Counted from the stretch's first letter, positions 17,064 to 26,796 are shown. The stretch is 64,000 nucleotides of DNA from Vibrio fortis (GCF_024347475.1 NZ_AP025488.1:496001-560000); one strand, 5' to 3'. The notes: generated by a model not told the origin, from the letters alone. Numbers and translations: made by a program.

Positions 17064-17200
17064 GGTATCTATTCCTTATTGAAACGCTGAATGAGCAAGC
17101 GTTTATGTGTTTGGTTTCGTTGGAATAAAGCATAGCAAGGTTTTGAAAGGGTGATAATTAACAGGCTGGTGAAAACACTCTTTAGATTTTGTTGAAAATA

Positions 17201-17233
17201 AAAAAGCTTAGTCGAGGGATGACTAAGCTTTTT
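17201..17233 (-). terminator. Terminator of glpD
   Basis: AAAAAGCTTAGTC / GACTAAGCTTTTT: perfect 13-bp arms with a 7-nt loop, ending in T5 on the minus strand, 25 bp after the glpD stop. Confidence 0.9.
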
Positions 17234-17258
17234 GGTTACTTGAATTGTTCAGGAGCAA

Positions 17259-18818
17259 TTAGCTTACTTGAGAAAAACTCACTACCTTCTGCTCAAGTGT
17301 GGTCTTTAAATAATCGGCCACCATTTGCTGTTCCTCTTGGCTCATGTAGAGTCCAAGTTTGGTACGACGCCACAGCATGTCTTCTGAAGTCTGAGACATC
17401 TCTTGCGTAATGAGGTAGTCGATTTCACGCTGGTAGACACCGTGCGCTTCTGAAGAAAACTTCTTGCCAAGATCCTCTTCACAAGTCGCACCGGCTAACA
17501 GATCCCACGTCTGCGTACCAAACTGCGTGATGTAACGAAGCAGTAGCCCTTTTGAAGCCCAAGGGTACTTAGAGTTCATCATCTCAGCCAGTTGTTCACG
17601 GCTGCAGCTAAAGTTACCGCCCGGTAGCGTATCGGTTGCTGTCCATGCTGGCCCCATATTCGATAAGAAAGGTTCTAATTTCTTCAATGCCGCTTCACCA
17701 AGCTTACGGTAAGTGGTGAGTTTGCCACCAAACACAGATAGTAATGGTGCTTGGTCAAGTTCAGCATCAAGCTCAAGAGTGTAGTCACGCGTGATCGCTT
17801 GTGGAGAGTCAGATTCATCATCACACAGTGGTCTCACACCGCTGTATGTCCAAACCACATCCTCAGTCGATATTTGCTTAACAAAATGCTGATTTACGAT
17901 GTCGATTAGGTAATCCACTTCATCGTCCGAGATCGCTACTTCGCGAGGATCGCCTTTGTACTCAACATCTGTTGTGCCGATGATCGAGAACTTATCTAGG
18001 TAAGGGATCATAAAGACAATGCGATTATCTTTGTTTTGAAGAATATACGCTTGAGGTTCGTCGTGAATACGAGGAACGACAATGTGCGAACCTTTGATCA
18101 GGCGAATATTACGCGGTGACTCCTGCTCAAGACCATCATCAAAGAACTGTTTCACCCAAGGACCAGCCGCATTGACTAGCGCTTTCGCTTTACGTTCGAA
18201 TGTTTGGTCAGTCATCACATCACGAATCGTTACGACCCATACACCACCTTCTCTGCGTGCTGCTTCTACGCGGCAGTAGTTGCGTGTTTCAGCGCCGTTC
18301 TCTTTTGCTGCGAGTACGTTGAGCAGTACCATTCGAGCATCATCAACCCAACAGTCTGAGTATTCGAAGCCGACTTTCATTTCAGGTTTCAATAAGCCTG
18401 ATTGCGCTAGGTTGACTGTCTTACTTGCTGGAAGTGTGGTTCGTTTACCCAAATTATCGTAAAGGAATAGGCCACAGCGAATCATCCACGCTGGGCGCAA
18501 GAATGGGCGATGTGGTAAACGAAAACGCATAGGTTGTGCGATGTGCGGCGCTTTTCTTAGTAGAACTTCACGTTCTGCGAGCGCTTCTGATACCAAACGA
18601 AACTCGTAGTGTTCTAGGTAGCGTAAGCCACCGTGAATAAGTTTTGAACTTGCAGAGGATGTTGCAGAAGCGTAGTCATTCGCTTCGTATAAGCCTACGG
18701 TTAGACCACGTCCAGCTGCATCAGCTGCGATACCTGCGCCATTAATACCACCACCGATAACGATCAAATCTAAAGTGGAGGTTGAACCATTATTTGTATT
18801 ATGTTGTTGAGCACTCAT
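17259..18818 (-). CDS. glpD: Aerobic glycerol-3-phosphate dehydrogenase
   Basis: The 519-residue FAD enzyme oxidises sn-glycerol 3-phosphate to dihydroxyacetone phosphate at the inner membrane and passes electrons to quinone. The N-terminal FAD-binding GGGINGAGIAADAAGRGL (about residues 22-40), the SSKLIHGGLRYLE motif and the substrate-site region RLIKGSHIVVPR are characteristic of GlpD, and the length matches. It is the last gene of the glp block but follows a terminator after glpR. Its own upstream region has half-sites resembling GlpR operators (18833-18925), so it is probably a separate GlpR-controlled transcript. Confidence 0.95.
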   Translation of the reverse strand: MSAQQHNTNNGSTSTLDLIVIGGGINGAGIAADAAGRGLTVGLYEANDYASATSSASSKLIHGGLRYLEHYEFRLVSEALAEREVLLRKAPHIAQPMRFRLPHRPFLRPAWMIRCGLFLYDNLGKRTTLPASKTVNLAQSGLLKPEMKVGFEYSDCWVDDARMVLLNVLAAKENGAETRNYCRVEAARREGGVWVVTIRDVMTDQTFERKAKALVNAAGPWVKQFFDDGLEQESPRNIRLIKGSHIVVPRIHDEPQAYILQNKDNRIVFMIPYLDKFSIIGTTDVEYKGDPREVAISDDEVDYLIDIVNQHFVKQISTEDVVWTYSGVRPLCDDESDSPQAITRDYTLELDAELDQAPLLSVFGGKLTTYRKLGEAALKKLEPFLSNMGPAWTATDTLPGGNFSCSREQLAEMMNSKYPWASKGLLLRYITQFGTQTWDLLAGATCEEDLGKKFSSEAHGVYQREIDYLITQEMSQTSEDMLWRRTKLGLYMSQEEQQMVADYLKTTLEQKVVSFSQVS

Positions 18819-18832
18819 GATTTTGACCTCTT

Positions 18833-18925
18833 GGTGAGCGAACGAGCATTTTTGAAACTCATTGAATCCTACTTTAACTTTCGTTTGTGGTCACTATTTA
18901 TTTTCGTTTATGAGCGTTTAATGTG
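18833..18925 (-). promoter_or_regulatory. Candidate GlpR operator region upstream of glpD
   Basis: Several sites resemble halves of the GlpR consensus (ATGTTCG...CGAACAT): GAGCGAACGAGCAT near 18836 and TTTCGTTTATGAGCG near 18902. They are imperfect, and position is the main support. Confidence 0.4.
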
Positions 18926-18937
18926 ATTTGAACATAA

Positions 18938-18971
18938 AAAAACCTCTATCCGATATCGAATAGAGGTTTTT
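18938..18971 (-). terminator. Terminator after glpR
   Basis: AAAAACCTCTAT / ATAGAGGTTTTT: 12-bp arms with an inner CGATATCG loop element and T5 on the minus strand, between glpR and glpD. Confidence 0.85.
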
Positions 18972-19055
18972 ATTAACAATTGAATAAAGTGTAGACCGAT
19001 TTTTTGCGTAATCGAACATATTTGAGTGCAAATGATAAATTCGCGAAATCAATGT

Positions 19056-19841
19056 CTATTCTGAAGGTGCAGAGCGAGTTTCAATCACTTCCAGTGGGAT
19101 TTCAGCTTCTTTAAGAATGGTGTGAATCTCTTCAGGTGGCTGCTGGTTGGTGAAAACCATATGCGCCTGGTTAATATTGCCTAATTTTACCATTGCGTTA
19201 CGGCCGAACTTAGAGTGGTCCACTGCAATGAAGATACTGCGGCTGTTCTCAATAATGGCTTGTTTTACTCGCACTTCGTGATAATCAAAATCGAGCAGTG
19301 AGCCGTCGAAGTCGATGCCACTGATCCCTAAGATGCCAAAGTCCAAGCGGAACTGTTTAACGAAATCGAGTGTCGCTTCGCCCATGATTCCGCCGTCTTT
19401 ATTGCGAACTTCCCCGCCCGCTAGAATAACTTTGATTTCAGGGTTAGCCAGTAGAATGGTCGCGACATTGATGTTGTTCGTTACAACGCGCAGCTGCTTG
19501 TGGTTTTTATTCAGCGCTCGAGCGACGGCTTCCGGTGTGGTACCAATATCGATGAATAGCGTCGCGCCATCAGGAATGTGTTTGACCACCTCGTCGGCAA
19601 TGATGTCTTTTTCGTTGAAATTAAGCGTCTTACGAGTGTTGTAAGAGGTGTTTTCCGAGCTGAGAGGGATGGTGGCACCACCGTGATAACGGCGGATTTT
19701 GTTGCTGTCTGCGAGCTCATTGAGGTCGCGTCGAATGGTTTGCGGGCTTACATCAAACTTCTCGACCAGTTCGTCGGTGCTGACGTATCCCTGTGTTTTC
19801 ACCAGATCGACAATCTGCTGGTGCCTTGGTATCTGTTTCAC
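19056..19841 (-). CDS. glpR: Glycerol-3-phosphate regulon repressor (DeoR family)
   Basis: The 261-residue DeoR regulator has the N-terminal winged helix (VSTDELVEKFDVSPQTIRRD, residues about 19-38, then IRRYHGGA) and the sugar-phosphate-binding C-domain (DIGTTPEAVA, TNNINVA, GGEVR). GlpR represses glp genes and is released by glycerol 3-phosphate. The start codon is GTG with GGGAG upstream; no ATG is nearby. It lies between glpK and glpD on the same strand, with a terminator on each side, so it forms its own unit within the block. Confidence 0.93.
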   Translation of the reverse strand: MKQIPRHQQIVDLVKTQGYVSTDELVEKFDVSPQTIRRDLNELADSNKIRRYHGGATIPLSSENTSYNTRKTLNFNEKDIIADEVVKHIPDGATLFIDIGTTPEAVARALNKNHKQLRVVTNNINVATILLANPEIKVILAGGEVRNKDGGIMGEATLDFVKQFRLDFGILGISGIDFDGSLLDFDYHEVRVKQAIIENSRSIFIAVDHSKFGRNAMVKLGNINQAHMVFTNQQPPEEIHTILKEAEIPLEVIETRSAPSE

Positions 19842-19967
19842 TTACTGCTCCCTTGTGCCTAGAATGTGTTCTAGAACACCACTTTCGAAAATATATACTC
19901 GCTCTATTGTGCGCGAATTGGCGCTATGTGAGAAGTTTCGATGCTGAGTTATCGGGGCTAAAACGCA

Positions 19968-19994
19968 AAAAGAGCACGACATGCGTGCTCTTTT
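19968..19994 (-). terminator. Terminator after glpK
   Basis: AAAAGAGCACG / CGTGCTCTTTT: perfect 11-bp arms with a 5-nt loop. It ends the glpF-glpK transcript before glpR. Confidence 0.85.
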
Positions 19995-20043
19995 GGAGTT
20001 TCGTTTGGTGATTTTGGTTAAATCACCCCCGATTTATAACGAA

Positions 20044-21570
20044 TTAATCTTCGTTTTCTTCATCGTCGTGAAGTTCAGACCATACTTGTGCACACTTGAT
20101 AGCACGTTTCCAGCCTTTGTAGCGACGGTTACGCTTCTCTTCATCATGGTGAGGTTCGAATGTGCGATCAAGAACCGCTTTGTCTTGAAGCTCATCGATG
20201 CTGTCCCAGAAGCCAACGGCAAGACCTGCAAGGTAAGCTGCACCTAGTGCTGTTACTTCGGTGACTTCAGGACGGTGAACTTCTGTATCCAAAACGTCAG
20301 ATTGGAACTGCATTAAGAAGTTGTTCGCTACCGCACCACCATCAACACGTAGGTTCGCTAGTTTGATGCCAGAATCCGCTTGCATTGCGTCCAGTACGTC
20401 GCGAGTTTGGTAAGCGATGCCTTCCAGTGTCGCACGAATGATGTGGTTCGAGTTAACGCCACGAGTAAGACCAACAATCGTACCGCGAGCGTAAGCATCC
20501 CAGTACGGCGCGCCTAGACCGGTAAATGCAGGAACAACGTAAACACCGTTTGATGTATCTACTTTCGTTGCAAAGTACTCAGAGTCTTTAGCATCAGCGA
20601 GTAGCTTCATTTCATCACGCAGCCATTGGATAGATGCGCCACCCATAAATACAGCACCTTCCAGTGCGTAAGCTGGTTCGCCTTTTGGGCCACAAGCTAG
20701 TGTCGTCAGTAGGCCGTTTTTCGATGTAACTTTCTCTTGGCCTGTGTTCATTAGAAGGAAACAACCCGTACCGTAAGTGTTCTTCGCTTGACCCGCTTCT
20801 ACACACATTTGACCGTAAAGTGCCGCTTGTTGGTCACCTGCGATACCTGCGATTGGAATACGAGTACCACCTTTACCACCTAGGTTAGTTTGGCCGTAAA
20901 CCTCAGAAGAGCGTTTCACTTCAGGCATCATTGATGCAGGAATACCCATCTCGTCTAGTAGCTTGCTGTCCCAACATAGGTCATTGATGTTAAACAGCAT
21001 AGTACGTGATGCGTTAGTGTAATCCGTTACGTGAACGCGGCCTTGAGTCATCTTCCAAACTAGCCAAGTATCCACGGTACCAAACAGTAGCTTACCTGCT
21101 TCAGCGTCTTCGCGAGCGCCTTCAACGTTGTCTAGAATCCATTTTACTTTGGTACCTGAGAAGTACGGGTCAAGGACTAGGCCCGTATTGTCACGTACGT
21201 AATCTTCTAGGCCACGTGCTTTTAGATCTTCACAGATGTCAGCAGTACGACGACATTGCCATACGATTGCGTTGTAAACTGGTTTGCCTGTCTCTTTGTT
21301 CCAAACAATCGTTGTTTCACGTTGGTTGGTGATACCGATACCAGCAAGCTCGTCACTGCGGATACCTGCTTTCGCTAGTGCTTCTACTAGAGTTGAGCTT
21401 TGTGTAGCCCAAATCTCCATTGGATCGTGCTCTACCCAGCCTGCTTTTGGATAGATTTGAGTAAACTCTCGTTGAGAAGAGCTAACAATGTTCGCATCAT
21501 GGTCGAGGATAACAGCGCGAGAGCTTGTTGTGCCTTGGTCTAGCGCCACAATGTATTTTTGCTCGGTCAT
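20044..21570 (-). CDS. glpK: Glycerol kinase
   Basis: The 508-residue FGGY kinase phosphorylates glycerol to glycerol 3-phosphate in the cytosol. The N-terminus ([16 protein letters not shown]) is the diagnostic phosphate-binding loop of GlpK, with [11 protein letters not shown] near residue 45. [20 protein letters not shown] is in the substrate region near 82, and the C-terminal ATP-site [15 protein letters not shown] near 405 is intact. Length is the family norm. It is 59 bp after glpF in the same transcript. Confidence 0.97.
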   Translation of the reverse strand: MTEQKYIVALDQGTTSSRAVILDHDANIVSSSQREFTQIYPKAGWVEHDPMEIWATQSSTLVEALAKAGIRSDELAGIGITNQRETTIVWNKETGKPVYNAIVWQCRRTADICEDLKARGLEDYVRDNTGLVLDPYFSGTKVKWILDNVEGAREDAEAGKLLFGTVDTWLVWKMTQGRVHVTDYTNASRTMLFNINDLCWDSKLLDEMGIPASMMPEVKRSSEVYGQTNLGGKGGTRIPIAGIAGDQQAALYGQMCVEAGQAKNTYGTGCFLLMNTGQEKVTSKNGLLTTLACGPKGEPAYALEGAVFMGGASIQWLRDEMKLLADAKDSEYFATKVDTSNGVYVVPAFTGLGAPYWDAYARGTIVGLTRGVNSNHIIRATLEGIAYQTRDVLDAMQADSGIKLANLRVDGGAVANNFLMQFQSDVLDTEVHRPEVTEVTALGAAYLAGLAVGFWDSIDELQDKAVLDRTFEPHHDEEKRNRRYKGWKRAIKCAQVWSELHDDEENED

Positions 21571-21629
21571 GGTAAGAATCCTTTTTGTTTCGTTATTTAT
21601 ATTTTAGTAAATGTTGGAAGGCTTAGGAG

Positions 21630-22484
21630 TTAAGCACGAGCTTGTTCAGCTTCTTCTTCTGTTTCACATTGATTCGGGATAGTACAACCTTGGCCCGTTG
21701 CTGGTAGGTATGCGGCGATAGCTTTCGGGTATAACCAGCCACCAAAACACGCACCCGCAATTGGAGCAAGAATTGGAACAATAAAGTAAGGGATGTCACG
21801 AGCACCGCTCAGTGCGTAGTCCCAACCTGCAAAGTAAGCGAATAGTTTAGGGCCAAAGTCACGCGCTGGGTTCATCGCAAAACCGGTTAGTGGACCTAAA
21901 GAGCCACCAATTACAGCAATCAGAATACCGATAAGTAGTGGGTTCATTGCACCGCGAGAAGCACCGTTGTTCTCATCGCCAAGCGCAAGAATGGCAAACA
22001 TTAGAACAGCCGTAATCACGAATTCCACAGCAAAAGCGCCAAAGAAAGAGAGGGAAGCGTGTGGGTAAGTCGAGAAAATACCAGCTGTTGCAAGTGCATC
22101 TTGGCTGCTACGTACAAAGTTGTTTGCGATTTCGTAATCAGTAAACAAGTTGCTGTACAAAGTGTATACCAGTGCCGCTGAGCAGAATGCCCCAAGCAGT
22201 TGAGAGATGATGTAAGGCACAACCTTCGCCTTATCAAATCCATGGAACATAGCCAGTGCGATGGTGACTGCAGGGTTAATGTGCGCACCAGATACGCCAG
22301 CAGTACAGTAAATCGCGATGGTCACGCCGAAGCCCCATACAATACTGATCTCCCACTGGCCAAATGTTGCACCGGTTAGTACGAGTGCGGCTACACAGCC
22401 CACACCGAAGAAAATGAGTAGTCCTGTCCCTATAAATTCTGCTAAGCATTCGCCGAATAAAGAGGGGTGTTTTTTTATTGTCAT
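21630..22484 (-). CDS. glpF: Glycerol uptake facilitator (aquaglyceroporin)
   Basis: The 284-residue MIP-family channel has six membrane spans and both half-helix NPA motifs (SGAHINPAVT near residue 65 and GFAMNPARDFGPK near 205). The Asp after the second motif is typical of glycerol channels as opposed to water-specific ones. It lets glycerol diffuse across the inner membrane for trapping by the adjacent glycerol kinase. First gene of the glpFK unit, with candidate GlpR half-sites immediately upstream. Confidence 0.95.
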   Translation of the reverse strand: MTIKKHPSLFGECLAEFIGTGLLIFFGVGCVAALVLTGATFGQWEISIVWGFGVTIAIYCTAGVSGAHINPAVTIALAMFHGFDKAKVVPYIISQLLGAFCSAALVYTLYSNLFTDYEIANNFVRSSQDALATAGIFSTYPHASLSFFGAFAVEFVITAVLMFAILALGDENNGASRGAMNPLLIGILIAVIGGSLGPLTGFAMNPARDFGPKLFAYFAGWDYALSGARDIPYFIVPILAPIAGACFGGWLYPKAIAAYLPATGQGCTIPNQCETEEEAEQARA

Positions 22485-23040
22485 TGTTCGAGTCCTTGTT
22501 AGTTTGCTTGTCTAGCACGTGTATTGTGCACAAATTTGCGAACTCGAAAACAAACGAACATTAAAAGTGAGCGTTTGAGCATGAATTTGTTAATGAAACG
22601 CGGTTTTATTGTTAATTAGCGCAACTTTGATCACAAATGAAACTCATATGAAAGAAGGCGGGTTGTTTCGATGATCGTTTTAGTGAGTGTTTCGAATGTT
22701 TACTCGCGGCTAAAACTACTCGTATGCGTTGTAATGCACAACTGGTACGACAAGCCGAGAGTTTGATTTTGTGACGCTGCTGCCTTGATGGCCGAAATGT
22801 AATCAAACACCTGTTTAAATTGCATCCAAGGACGGTTGTACTGAACAGAATGCTCTAAATGTGATGTGGTACTGCTCTTTGTTTTATTATCGTTACTTTT
22901 TATCGTCGGAGCTTGTTGTTAACAATTGAATTACAATAGTGGGGTATTGTCGGAGCAAAGCAGTCGTATTTATCTCCTTTTTACGACTGCTTCTTTTTAG
23001 TTAGCCCCTTTTTCCCCTCTTATTTCTCCGTTGTATATTC
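22485..23040. promoter_or_regulatory. glpF upstream region with candidate GlpR sites; no gene seen
   Basis: This 556-bp gap holds GlpR-like half-sites near 22542-22577 (GCGAACTCGAAAACAAACGA and ACGAACATT) and a TTTGATCACAAA segment near 22626 that resembles a CRP half-site. It also holds two copies of TCGGAGC (22907 and 22950) and a strong hairpin at 22958-22992. No convincing open reading frame is present. Confidence 0.45.
22958..22992 (+). terminator. Strong hairpin with plus-strand T-run and no upstream plus-strand gene
   Basis: AAGCAGTCGTA / TACGACTGCTT are 11-bp arms, 13-nt loop, followed by CTTTTT on the plus strand. On the minus strand the run after the stem is only TTT. It may end the PACE gene transcript on the minus strand or an unannotated plus-strand RNA. 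Confidence 0.6.
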
Positions 23041-23472
23041 TTATGCCAAGGCTTTTACTTTGCCTTTGCTAACCAGAAGATCACGAGCTGAATCGTAAGC
23101 CCAGTTAAAGCCAATCGCATACACCACGAAGAAAATGACTAAGCCAATATCCATGATAAGCACGGTGAGAAAGTCGAGTTTAAGTACCCACATCAACACA
23201 GGTAGCGTGACGCTCATTAACCCGAGTTCAAAGCCAAGCCCATGTAATAGGCGCGTTTTTTTGGTGCGCTTGCTGCGATCAGCCCCAAACACTTTGTCGT
23301 AGCCGTAGTTGTAAACATAGTTCCAGGCCATCGCGATTAGAGACATAGAGAGCGCGAGTCCTGCCATTTTTCCTGCACCATTACCAGTGATGTAGGTGGC
23401 AAGCCCTGCCATCAATACCAAGGCAACTAACTCAAATAGCACCATGTGTAAGATTCGTTCTTTGTGTGACAT
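23041..23472 (-). CDS. PACE-family multidrug efflux protein (AceI-like)
   Basis: This 143-residue protein has four membrane helices arranged as two BTP domains. Family marks are visible: RILHMVLFELVAL with the intramembrane Glu near residue 14, WNYVYNYGYDKVFG near 50, the second-half GFELGLM with its Glu, and FNWAYDSARD near 125. PACE pumps are proton-coupled exporters of biocides such as chlorhexidine and short diamines. I start at the ATG at 23472 (AGAGAGAAC upstream); an upstream in-frame start adds a charged 18-residue leader without support. It is divergent from a LysR gene, the usual arrangement for this family and its activator. Confidence 0.9.
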   Translation of the reverse strand: MSHKERILHMVLFELVALVLMAGLATYITGNGAGKMAGLALSMSLIAMAWNYVYNYGYDKVFGADRSKRTKKTRLLHGLGFELGLMSVTLPVLMWVLKLDFLTVLIMDIGLVIFFVVYAIGFNWAYDSARDLLVSKGKVKALA

Positions 23473-23593
23473 GTTGTTCTCTCTTTTCTTTTCAGTTGGG
23501 CTTTTGTCCCGTTTCAATGCTGACAATAATATCGATTATGTTGATAATAAAAAGATAATAACTATCACTATTGGTGATGATAGGTGAGGTGGC

Positions 23594-24475
23594 ATGTACA
23601 ACATAGAACAACTCAAAATGTTCGCGTATGCGGTGGAGCTAGGATCATTTTCTGCCAGTGCACGTAGGCTTGGTAAAGTCCAATCAGCGGTGAGTCAAGG
23701 CATAGGTAATTTAGAGATCGACTTTGATACCACGCTGTTTGACCGTTCAACGCGAAAGCCGACACTCACTCGTGAAGGTGAGCAGATATACAAGCAAGTG
23801 AAAGCGATCATCATGCAGGTCGAAGACTTGAACGTGATGGTTAATGCCATCAATGATCAACAAGAGGGGTTGATTAGAATCGCACTCGATGATTCGCTAC
23901 TCGTTCCGAACTTGTCGCGAATATTGAAAGCGTTCAGTTCGCACTTTCCCGCCACAGAGGTTGAGCTGATCGCTTGTACCACCACAGAAGTGAACCCGTT
24001 TGTACAACAAGAGAAAGCGGATATCGGATTAATGTTCACGGACTTGGCGTTTGATGTAGGCTCCGAGCCCTGTTTTATTGGTCATCTACCGTTTGTGGCG
24101 GTCTGCCATCCCAATCATCCCCTTGCGTGTGTTCCAGAAGCGAAGTTGCCTGATCTGCTTCCACATCGTCAGTTGATGTTGCGGGGCGATAAGGGAAAAT
24201 TGATGGACCAATTTCCTTTAATTGCGGGGAAAGTGTGGTGGTCGAATAGCTTCATTGTGATTAAAGAGGTGTTGTTAGGCAGTGACATCGGTTGGGCATA
24301 CCTACCAGAGCACTTAGTCAGAGATGAGATAGATAAGAAGCAGCTGGTGGAAATCAACATCGCCTTTGATCATAAGACTTGGTCGCCTCCGGTGGATTTG
24401 ATTCTATCAAAGACTAAAAACAAAGGACCCGCGCTTAAATGGTTGGAGCATGGTTTGAAGAGTTTGCTCGATTAA
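23594..24475 (+). CDS. LysR-family regulator of the adjacent PACE pump (AceR-like)
   Basis: The 293-residue regulator has a winged helix (FAYAVELGSFSASARRLGKV near residues 10-30, SQGIGNLEIDFDTTLFDRST) and a LysR effector domain with RIALDDSLLVPNLSRIL near residue 95. The ribosome site GAGGT precedes the ATG. It is divergent from the PACE gene with 121 bp between their starts, matching aceR/aceI pairs. Effector binding by a biocide or diamine is inference from that pair. Confidence 0.88.
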   Translation: MYNIEQLKMFAYAVELGSFSASARRLGKVQSAVSQGIGNLEIDFDTTLFDRSTRKPTLTREGEQIYKQVKAIIMQVEDLNVMVNAINDQQEGLIRIALDDSLLVPNLSRILKAFSSHFPATEVELIACTTTEVNPFVQQEKADIGLMFTDLAFDVGSEPCFIGHLPFVAVCHPNHPLACVPEAKLPDLLPHRQLMLRGDKGKLMDQFPLIAGKVWWSNSFIVIKEVLLGSDIGWAYLPEHLVRDEIDKKQLVEINIAFDHKTWSPPVDLILSKTKNKGPALKWLEHGLKSLLD

Positions 24476-24512
24476 ATGTCCGTGCAGCTGTTCAATGATG
24501 TTCGGAAACTAA

Positions 24513-24542
24513 AAAGGCTCATACCTTTCGGAATGAGCCTTT
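24513..24542. terminator. Bidirectional terminator between the LysR and acr3 genes
   Basis: AAAGGCTCAT / ATGAGCCTTT: perfect 10-bp arms with a 10-nt loop between convergent genes. Confidence 0.85.
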
Positions 24543-24578
24543 GGTTTTCTGTATCAACGGTGATTGGGTGCGCTCATA

Positions 24579-25634
24579 CTAGTTAAGCGTTTTGACTGTT
24601 TGACCTGAGTAATACTTGTCTTTCATTTTTAGAGCGACGTTAACTAGGTAAATAAGTACAGGTACTTCGATCAGCGGGCCAATAACGCCTGCGCATGCTT
24701 GGTCTGAGTTGATGCCAAATACCGCGATAGAGACGGCAATCGCTAACTCAAAGTTATTACCCGTTGCTGTGAAAGCGATCGATGCGTTCTTATCGTAATC
24801 AATGCCCATTTTCTTACCAATGAAGAAGCTGATAAAGAACATCACAGTGAAATAAATCGTCAGTGGGACAGCAATCAGCAACACATCCATTGGCAGCTCA
24901 ACAATCATCTCGCCTTTCAGGCTAAACATAAGGACAATGGTTGCTAATAGGGCAATCAACGTCATTGGAGAGATACGTGGAATGAAAACGTCTGTGTACC
25001 ACTGCTCGCCTTTCATCGAAACTAAGATCTTACGACTTAAAAAGCCAGCTAAGAACGGGATTCCCAAGTAGATGAGTACACTATGGGCAATATCAATCAT
25101 CGATATATCAACCATCATTCCCTCGTAACCAAATACAGGTGGCAATACGCTGATGAATAACCAAGCCATAAAGCTGTAACTCACGACTTGGAAAGCACTG
25201 TTGAGGGCAACTAAAGCTGCACCGTACTCTTTGTTACCGCCACCGATGTCGTTCCAAACCAACACCATTGCCACGCAACGTGCAAGGCCGATTAAAATAA
25301 CGCCGACCATGTATCCTGGGTGATCACCCAAGAAAGTAATGGCTAGAACAAACATCAAGATTGGACCAACGACCCAGTTCATGATGAGTGACAGTTTGAT
25401 CGCTTGCTTGTCTTTAACCACGGTACCTAACAAGCTGTAATTAACCTTAGCCAGTGGCGGATACATCATCAATATAAGGCCAATAGCCAATGGAATATTG
25501 GTGCTGCCAACCGACATCGACTCATTCCATTGCTCTATCTGTGGGAACATAATACCGAGCAGTACACCTAGCCCCATGGCGATGAAGATCCAGAGTGTTA
25601 AGTAGCGATCAAGAAAACTCAACTTGGGTTTCAT
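24579..25634 (-). CDS. acr3: Arsenite efflux permease, Acr3 type
   Basis: The 351-residue protein has ten predicted membrane helices and belongs to the Acr3 class (bile/arsenite/riboflavin transporter fold), which exports arsenite and sometimes antimonite. Key marks: [11 protein letters not shown] near residue 17, [19 protein letters not shown] near 48-66, the conserved Cys in [17 protein letters not shown] near 118-134, and [16 protein letters not shown] with its Glu near 294-309. No arsenate reductase (arsC) is adjacent. An ArsR-type operator lies 23 bp before its ATG, and arsR is upstream on the same strand behind a terminator. Confidence 0.93.
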   Translation of the reverse strand: MKPKLSFLDRYLTLWIFIAMGLGVLLGIMFPQIEQWNESMSVGSTNIPLAIGLILMMYPPLAKVNYSLLGTVVKDKQAIKLSLIMNWVVGPILMFVLAITFLGDHPGYMVGVILIGLARCVAMVLVWNDIGGGNKEYGAALVALNSAFQVVSYSFMAWLFISVLPPVFGYEGMMVDISMIDIAHSVLIYLGIPFLAGFLSRKILVSMKGEQWYTDVFIPRISPMTLIALLATIVLMFSLKGEMIVELPMDVLLIAVPLTIYFTVMFFISFFIGKKMGIDYDKNASIAFTATGNNFELAIAVSIAVFGINSDQACAGVIGPLIEVPVLIYLVNVALKMKDKYYSGQTVKTLN

Positions 25635-25656
25635 ACTATTCTCTCTTTTTATCGTT

Positions 25657-25674
25657 AATCGTCGAAAAACGATT
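25657..25674. promoter_or_regulatory. ArsR-type operator upstream of acr3
   Basis: AATCGT-N6-ACGATT, a 6+6+6 inverted repeat identical in arms and spacing to the one upstream of arsR (26124-26141). Confidence 0.75.
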
Positions 25675-25683
25675 GGTTAAGGT

Positions 25684-25735
25684 AAAAAAACACACTAAAG
25701 AAAACAGACCTTACTCCGGCCTATCGCTTAGTGTG
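25684..25735 (-). terminator. Terminator after arsR with a long, branched loop
   Basis: Arms TTAGTGTG/CACACTAA flank about 29 bases that contain an inner AGGCC/GGTCT stem. On the minus strand the structure ends in T7. It separates arsR from acr3, giving each gene its own operator. Confidence 0.7.
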
Positions 25736-25763
25736 ATGGTTTTGTTCTCGCCAATAATGGCGG

Positions 25764-26102
25764 TTACTTCAAAATGTTATTAAAGATAGATTCAAAGCGT
25801 TCAATATTGTTACGGTCAATGCGATAACACATCTTTGGTGGGATAGATTCCGCTGTAATAAAGCCACTGGCTTTCAGAATTCTCAAGTGCTCAGAAACCG
25901 TCGATTGAGCAAGACCTAATTCGCTAACTAAGTCACTATTTAAACAGCCACCTGCCTTCTCTAAAGCAGAGAGAATACTCAAAATACGTACTCTTGCAGG
26001 GTGAGCAAGTGCTTTGGCTAGGGTTGCCATCTCTTGTTCTGCTTCACCGTTACCTGGTGGTAGTGTGCCGCAGTTACCCTTCGCTTCGCATTGTGCTGTC
26101 AT
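25764..26102 (-). CDS. arsR: ArsR-family arsenite-responsive repressor
   Basis: The 112-residue regulator (from the ATG at 26102) has the ArsR winged helix at about residues 25-90: LAKALAHPARVRILSIL, then the recognition helix LAQSTVSEHLRILKASGFI. The N-terminal CEAKGNCG pair and the CLNSDL cysteine before the helix are candidate As(III) ligands; the classical ELCVCDL metal box is not present, but a Cys at the equivalent position is. The upstream inverted repeat lies between this start and the longer in-frame start at 26171, which argues for the shorter protein. It should repress itself and acr3. Confidence 0.9.
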   Translation of the reverse strand: MTAQCEAKGNCGTLPPGNGEAEQEMATLAKALAHPARVRILSILSALEKAGGCLNSDLVSELGLAQSTVSEHLRILKASGFITAESIPPKMCYRIDRNNIERFESIFNNILK

Positions 26103-26123
26103 AGTGGTGCTTCGCTTACTACT

Positions 26124-26141
26124 AATCGTTAAAAGACGATT
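26124..26141. promoter_or_regulatory. ArsR operator upstream of arsR
   Basis: AATCGT-N6-ACGATT, with outer TACT/AGTA symmetry. Autorepression site inferred from identity with the acr3 operator. Confidence 0.75.
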
Positions 26142-26237
26142 AATAGTAAGGCGATTTGTTTGGTCGGTCAAATTTATCTTGTTTGGCTGAATACTTAACT
26201 ATTGGTGACTATATTTTTTTATCAATAAATCAAAACG

Positions 26238-26762
26238 CTAGAGGTTTTTACCTCCAACCCAATAGAGTGGCCATGATTGAGTTTTACTACTGTTATTTAG
26301 CAGCGTGCCAATAAAAACCAGAGCCAAACTACCACTCAATACTGGTGTGATCAGAAACATCCAATCTACATTCGCTGTGCCAGCAAGTGTTATCACAATC
26401 GGGTTAGCACCTGCAGGAGGGTGCACTGCTCGGAAATGCTGCATTAGCATGATGGCCGTCCCGACAGCAATCGCCATAACGAGGTAAGAGTCACCAAACA
26501 TAAACAGCGCTGATAACCCTACAGCGGCTGAAATAAAGTGACCGAGTACAATGTTTCTTGGCTGAGCGAGTGGTGATGTGGGTACTGCAAACAACAGCAC
26601 ACATGTGGCGCCAAATGGTGCCATCAACCAAGGTATCCCTGAATATTCGGCAAGCAGAGACAAAACTAAAATTCCCACTGTTCCACCTATGAAGCCTTTA
26701 AATTTCTGCAAAGTGTCAGCTTTTGGGGGCAGCATTCCTCCACCCGACAGTCGATTTCTCAT
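26238..26762 (-). CDS. HPP-family integral membrane protein
   Basis: This 174-residue protein has four to five membrane helices and the HPP signature: APFGATCVLLFAVPTSPLAQPRN near residues 48-70 and the name-giving HFRAVHPPAGANP near 108. HPP proteins are implicated in nitrite or anion transport in cyanobacteria and plants, but bacterial stand-alone members are not well characterised. It is divergent from a TetR regulator across two copies of a palindromic operator, so it is likely its main target. Confidence 0.88.
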   Translation of the reverse strand: MRNRLSGGGMLPPKADTLQKFKGFIGGTVGILVLSLLAEYSGIPWLMAPFGATCVLLFAVPTSPLAQPRNIVLGHFISAAVGLSALFMFGDSYLVMAIAVGTAIMLMQHFRAVHPPAGANPIVITLAGTANVDWMFLITPVLSGSLALVFIGTLLNNSSKTQSWPLYWVGGKNL

Positions 26763-26796
26763 ACTTATTTCCTTGATTAAGGTAGTTTGATATTAA

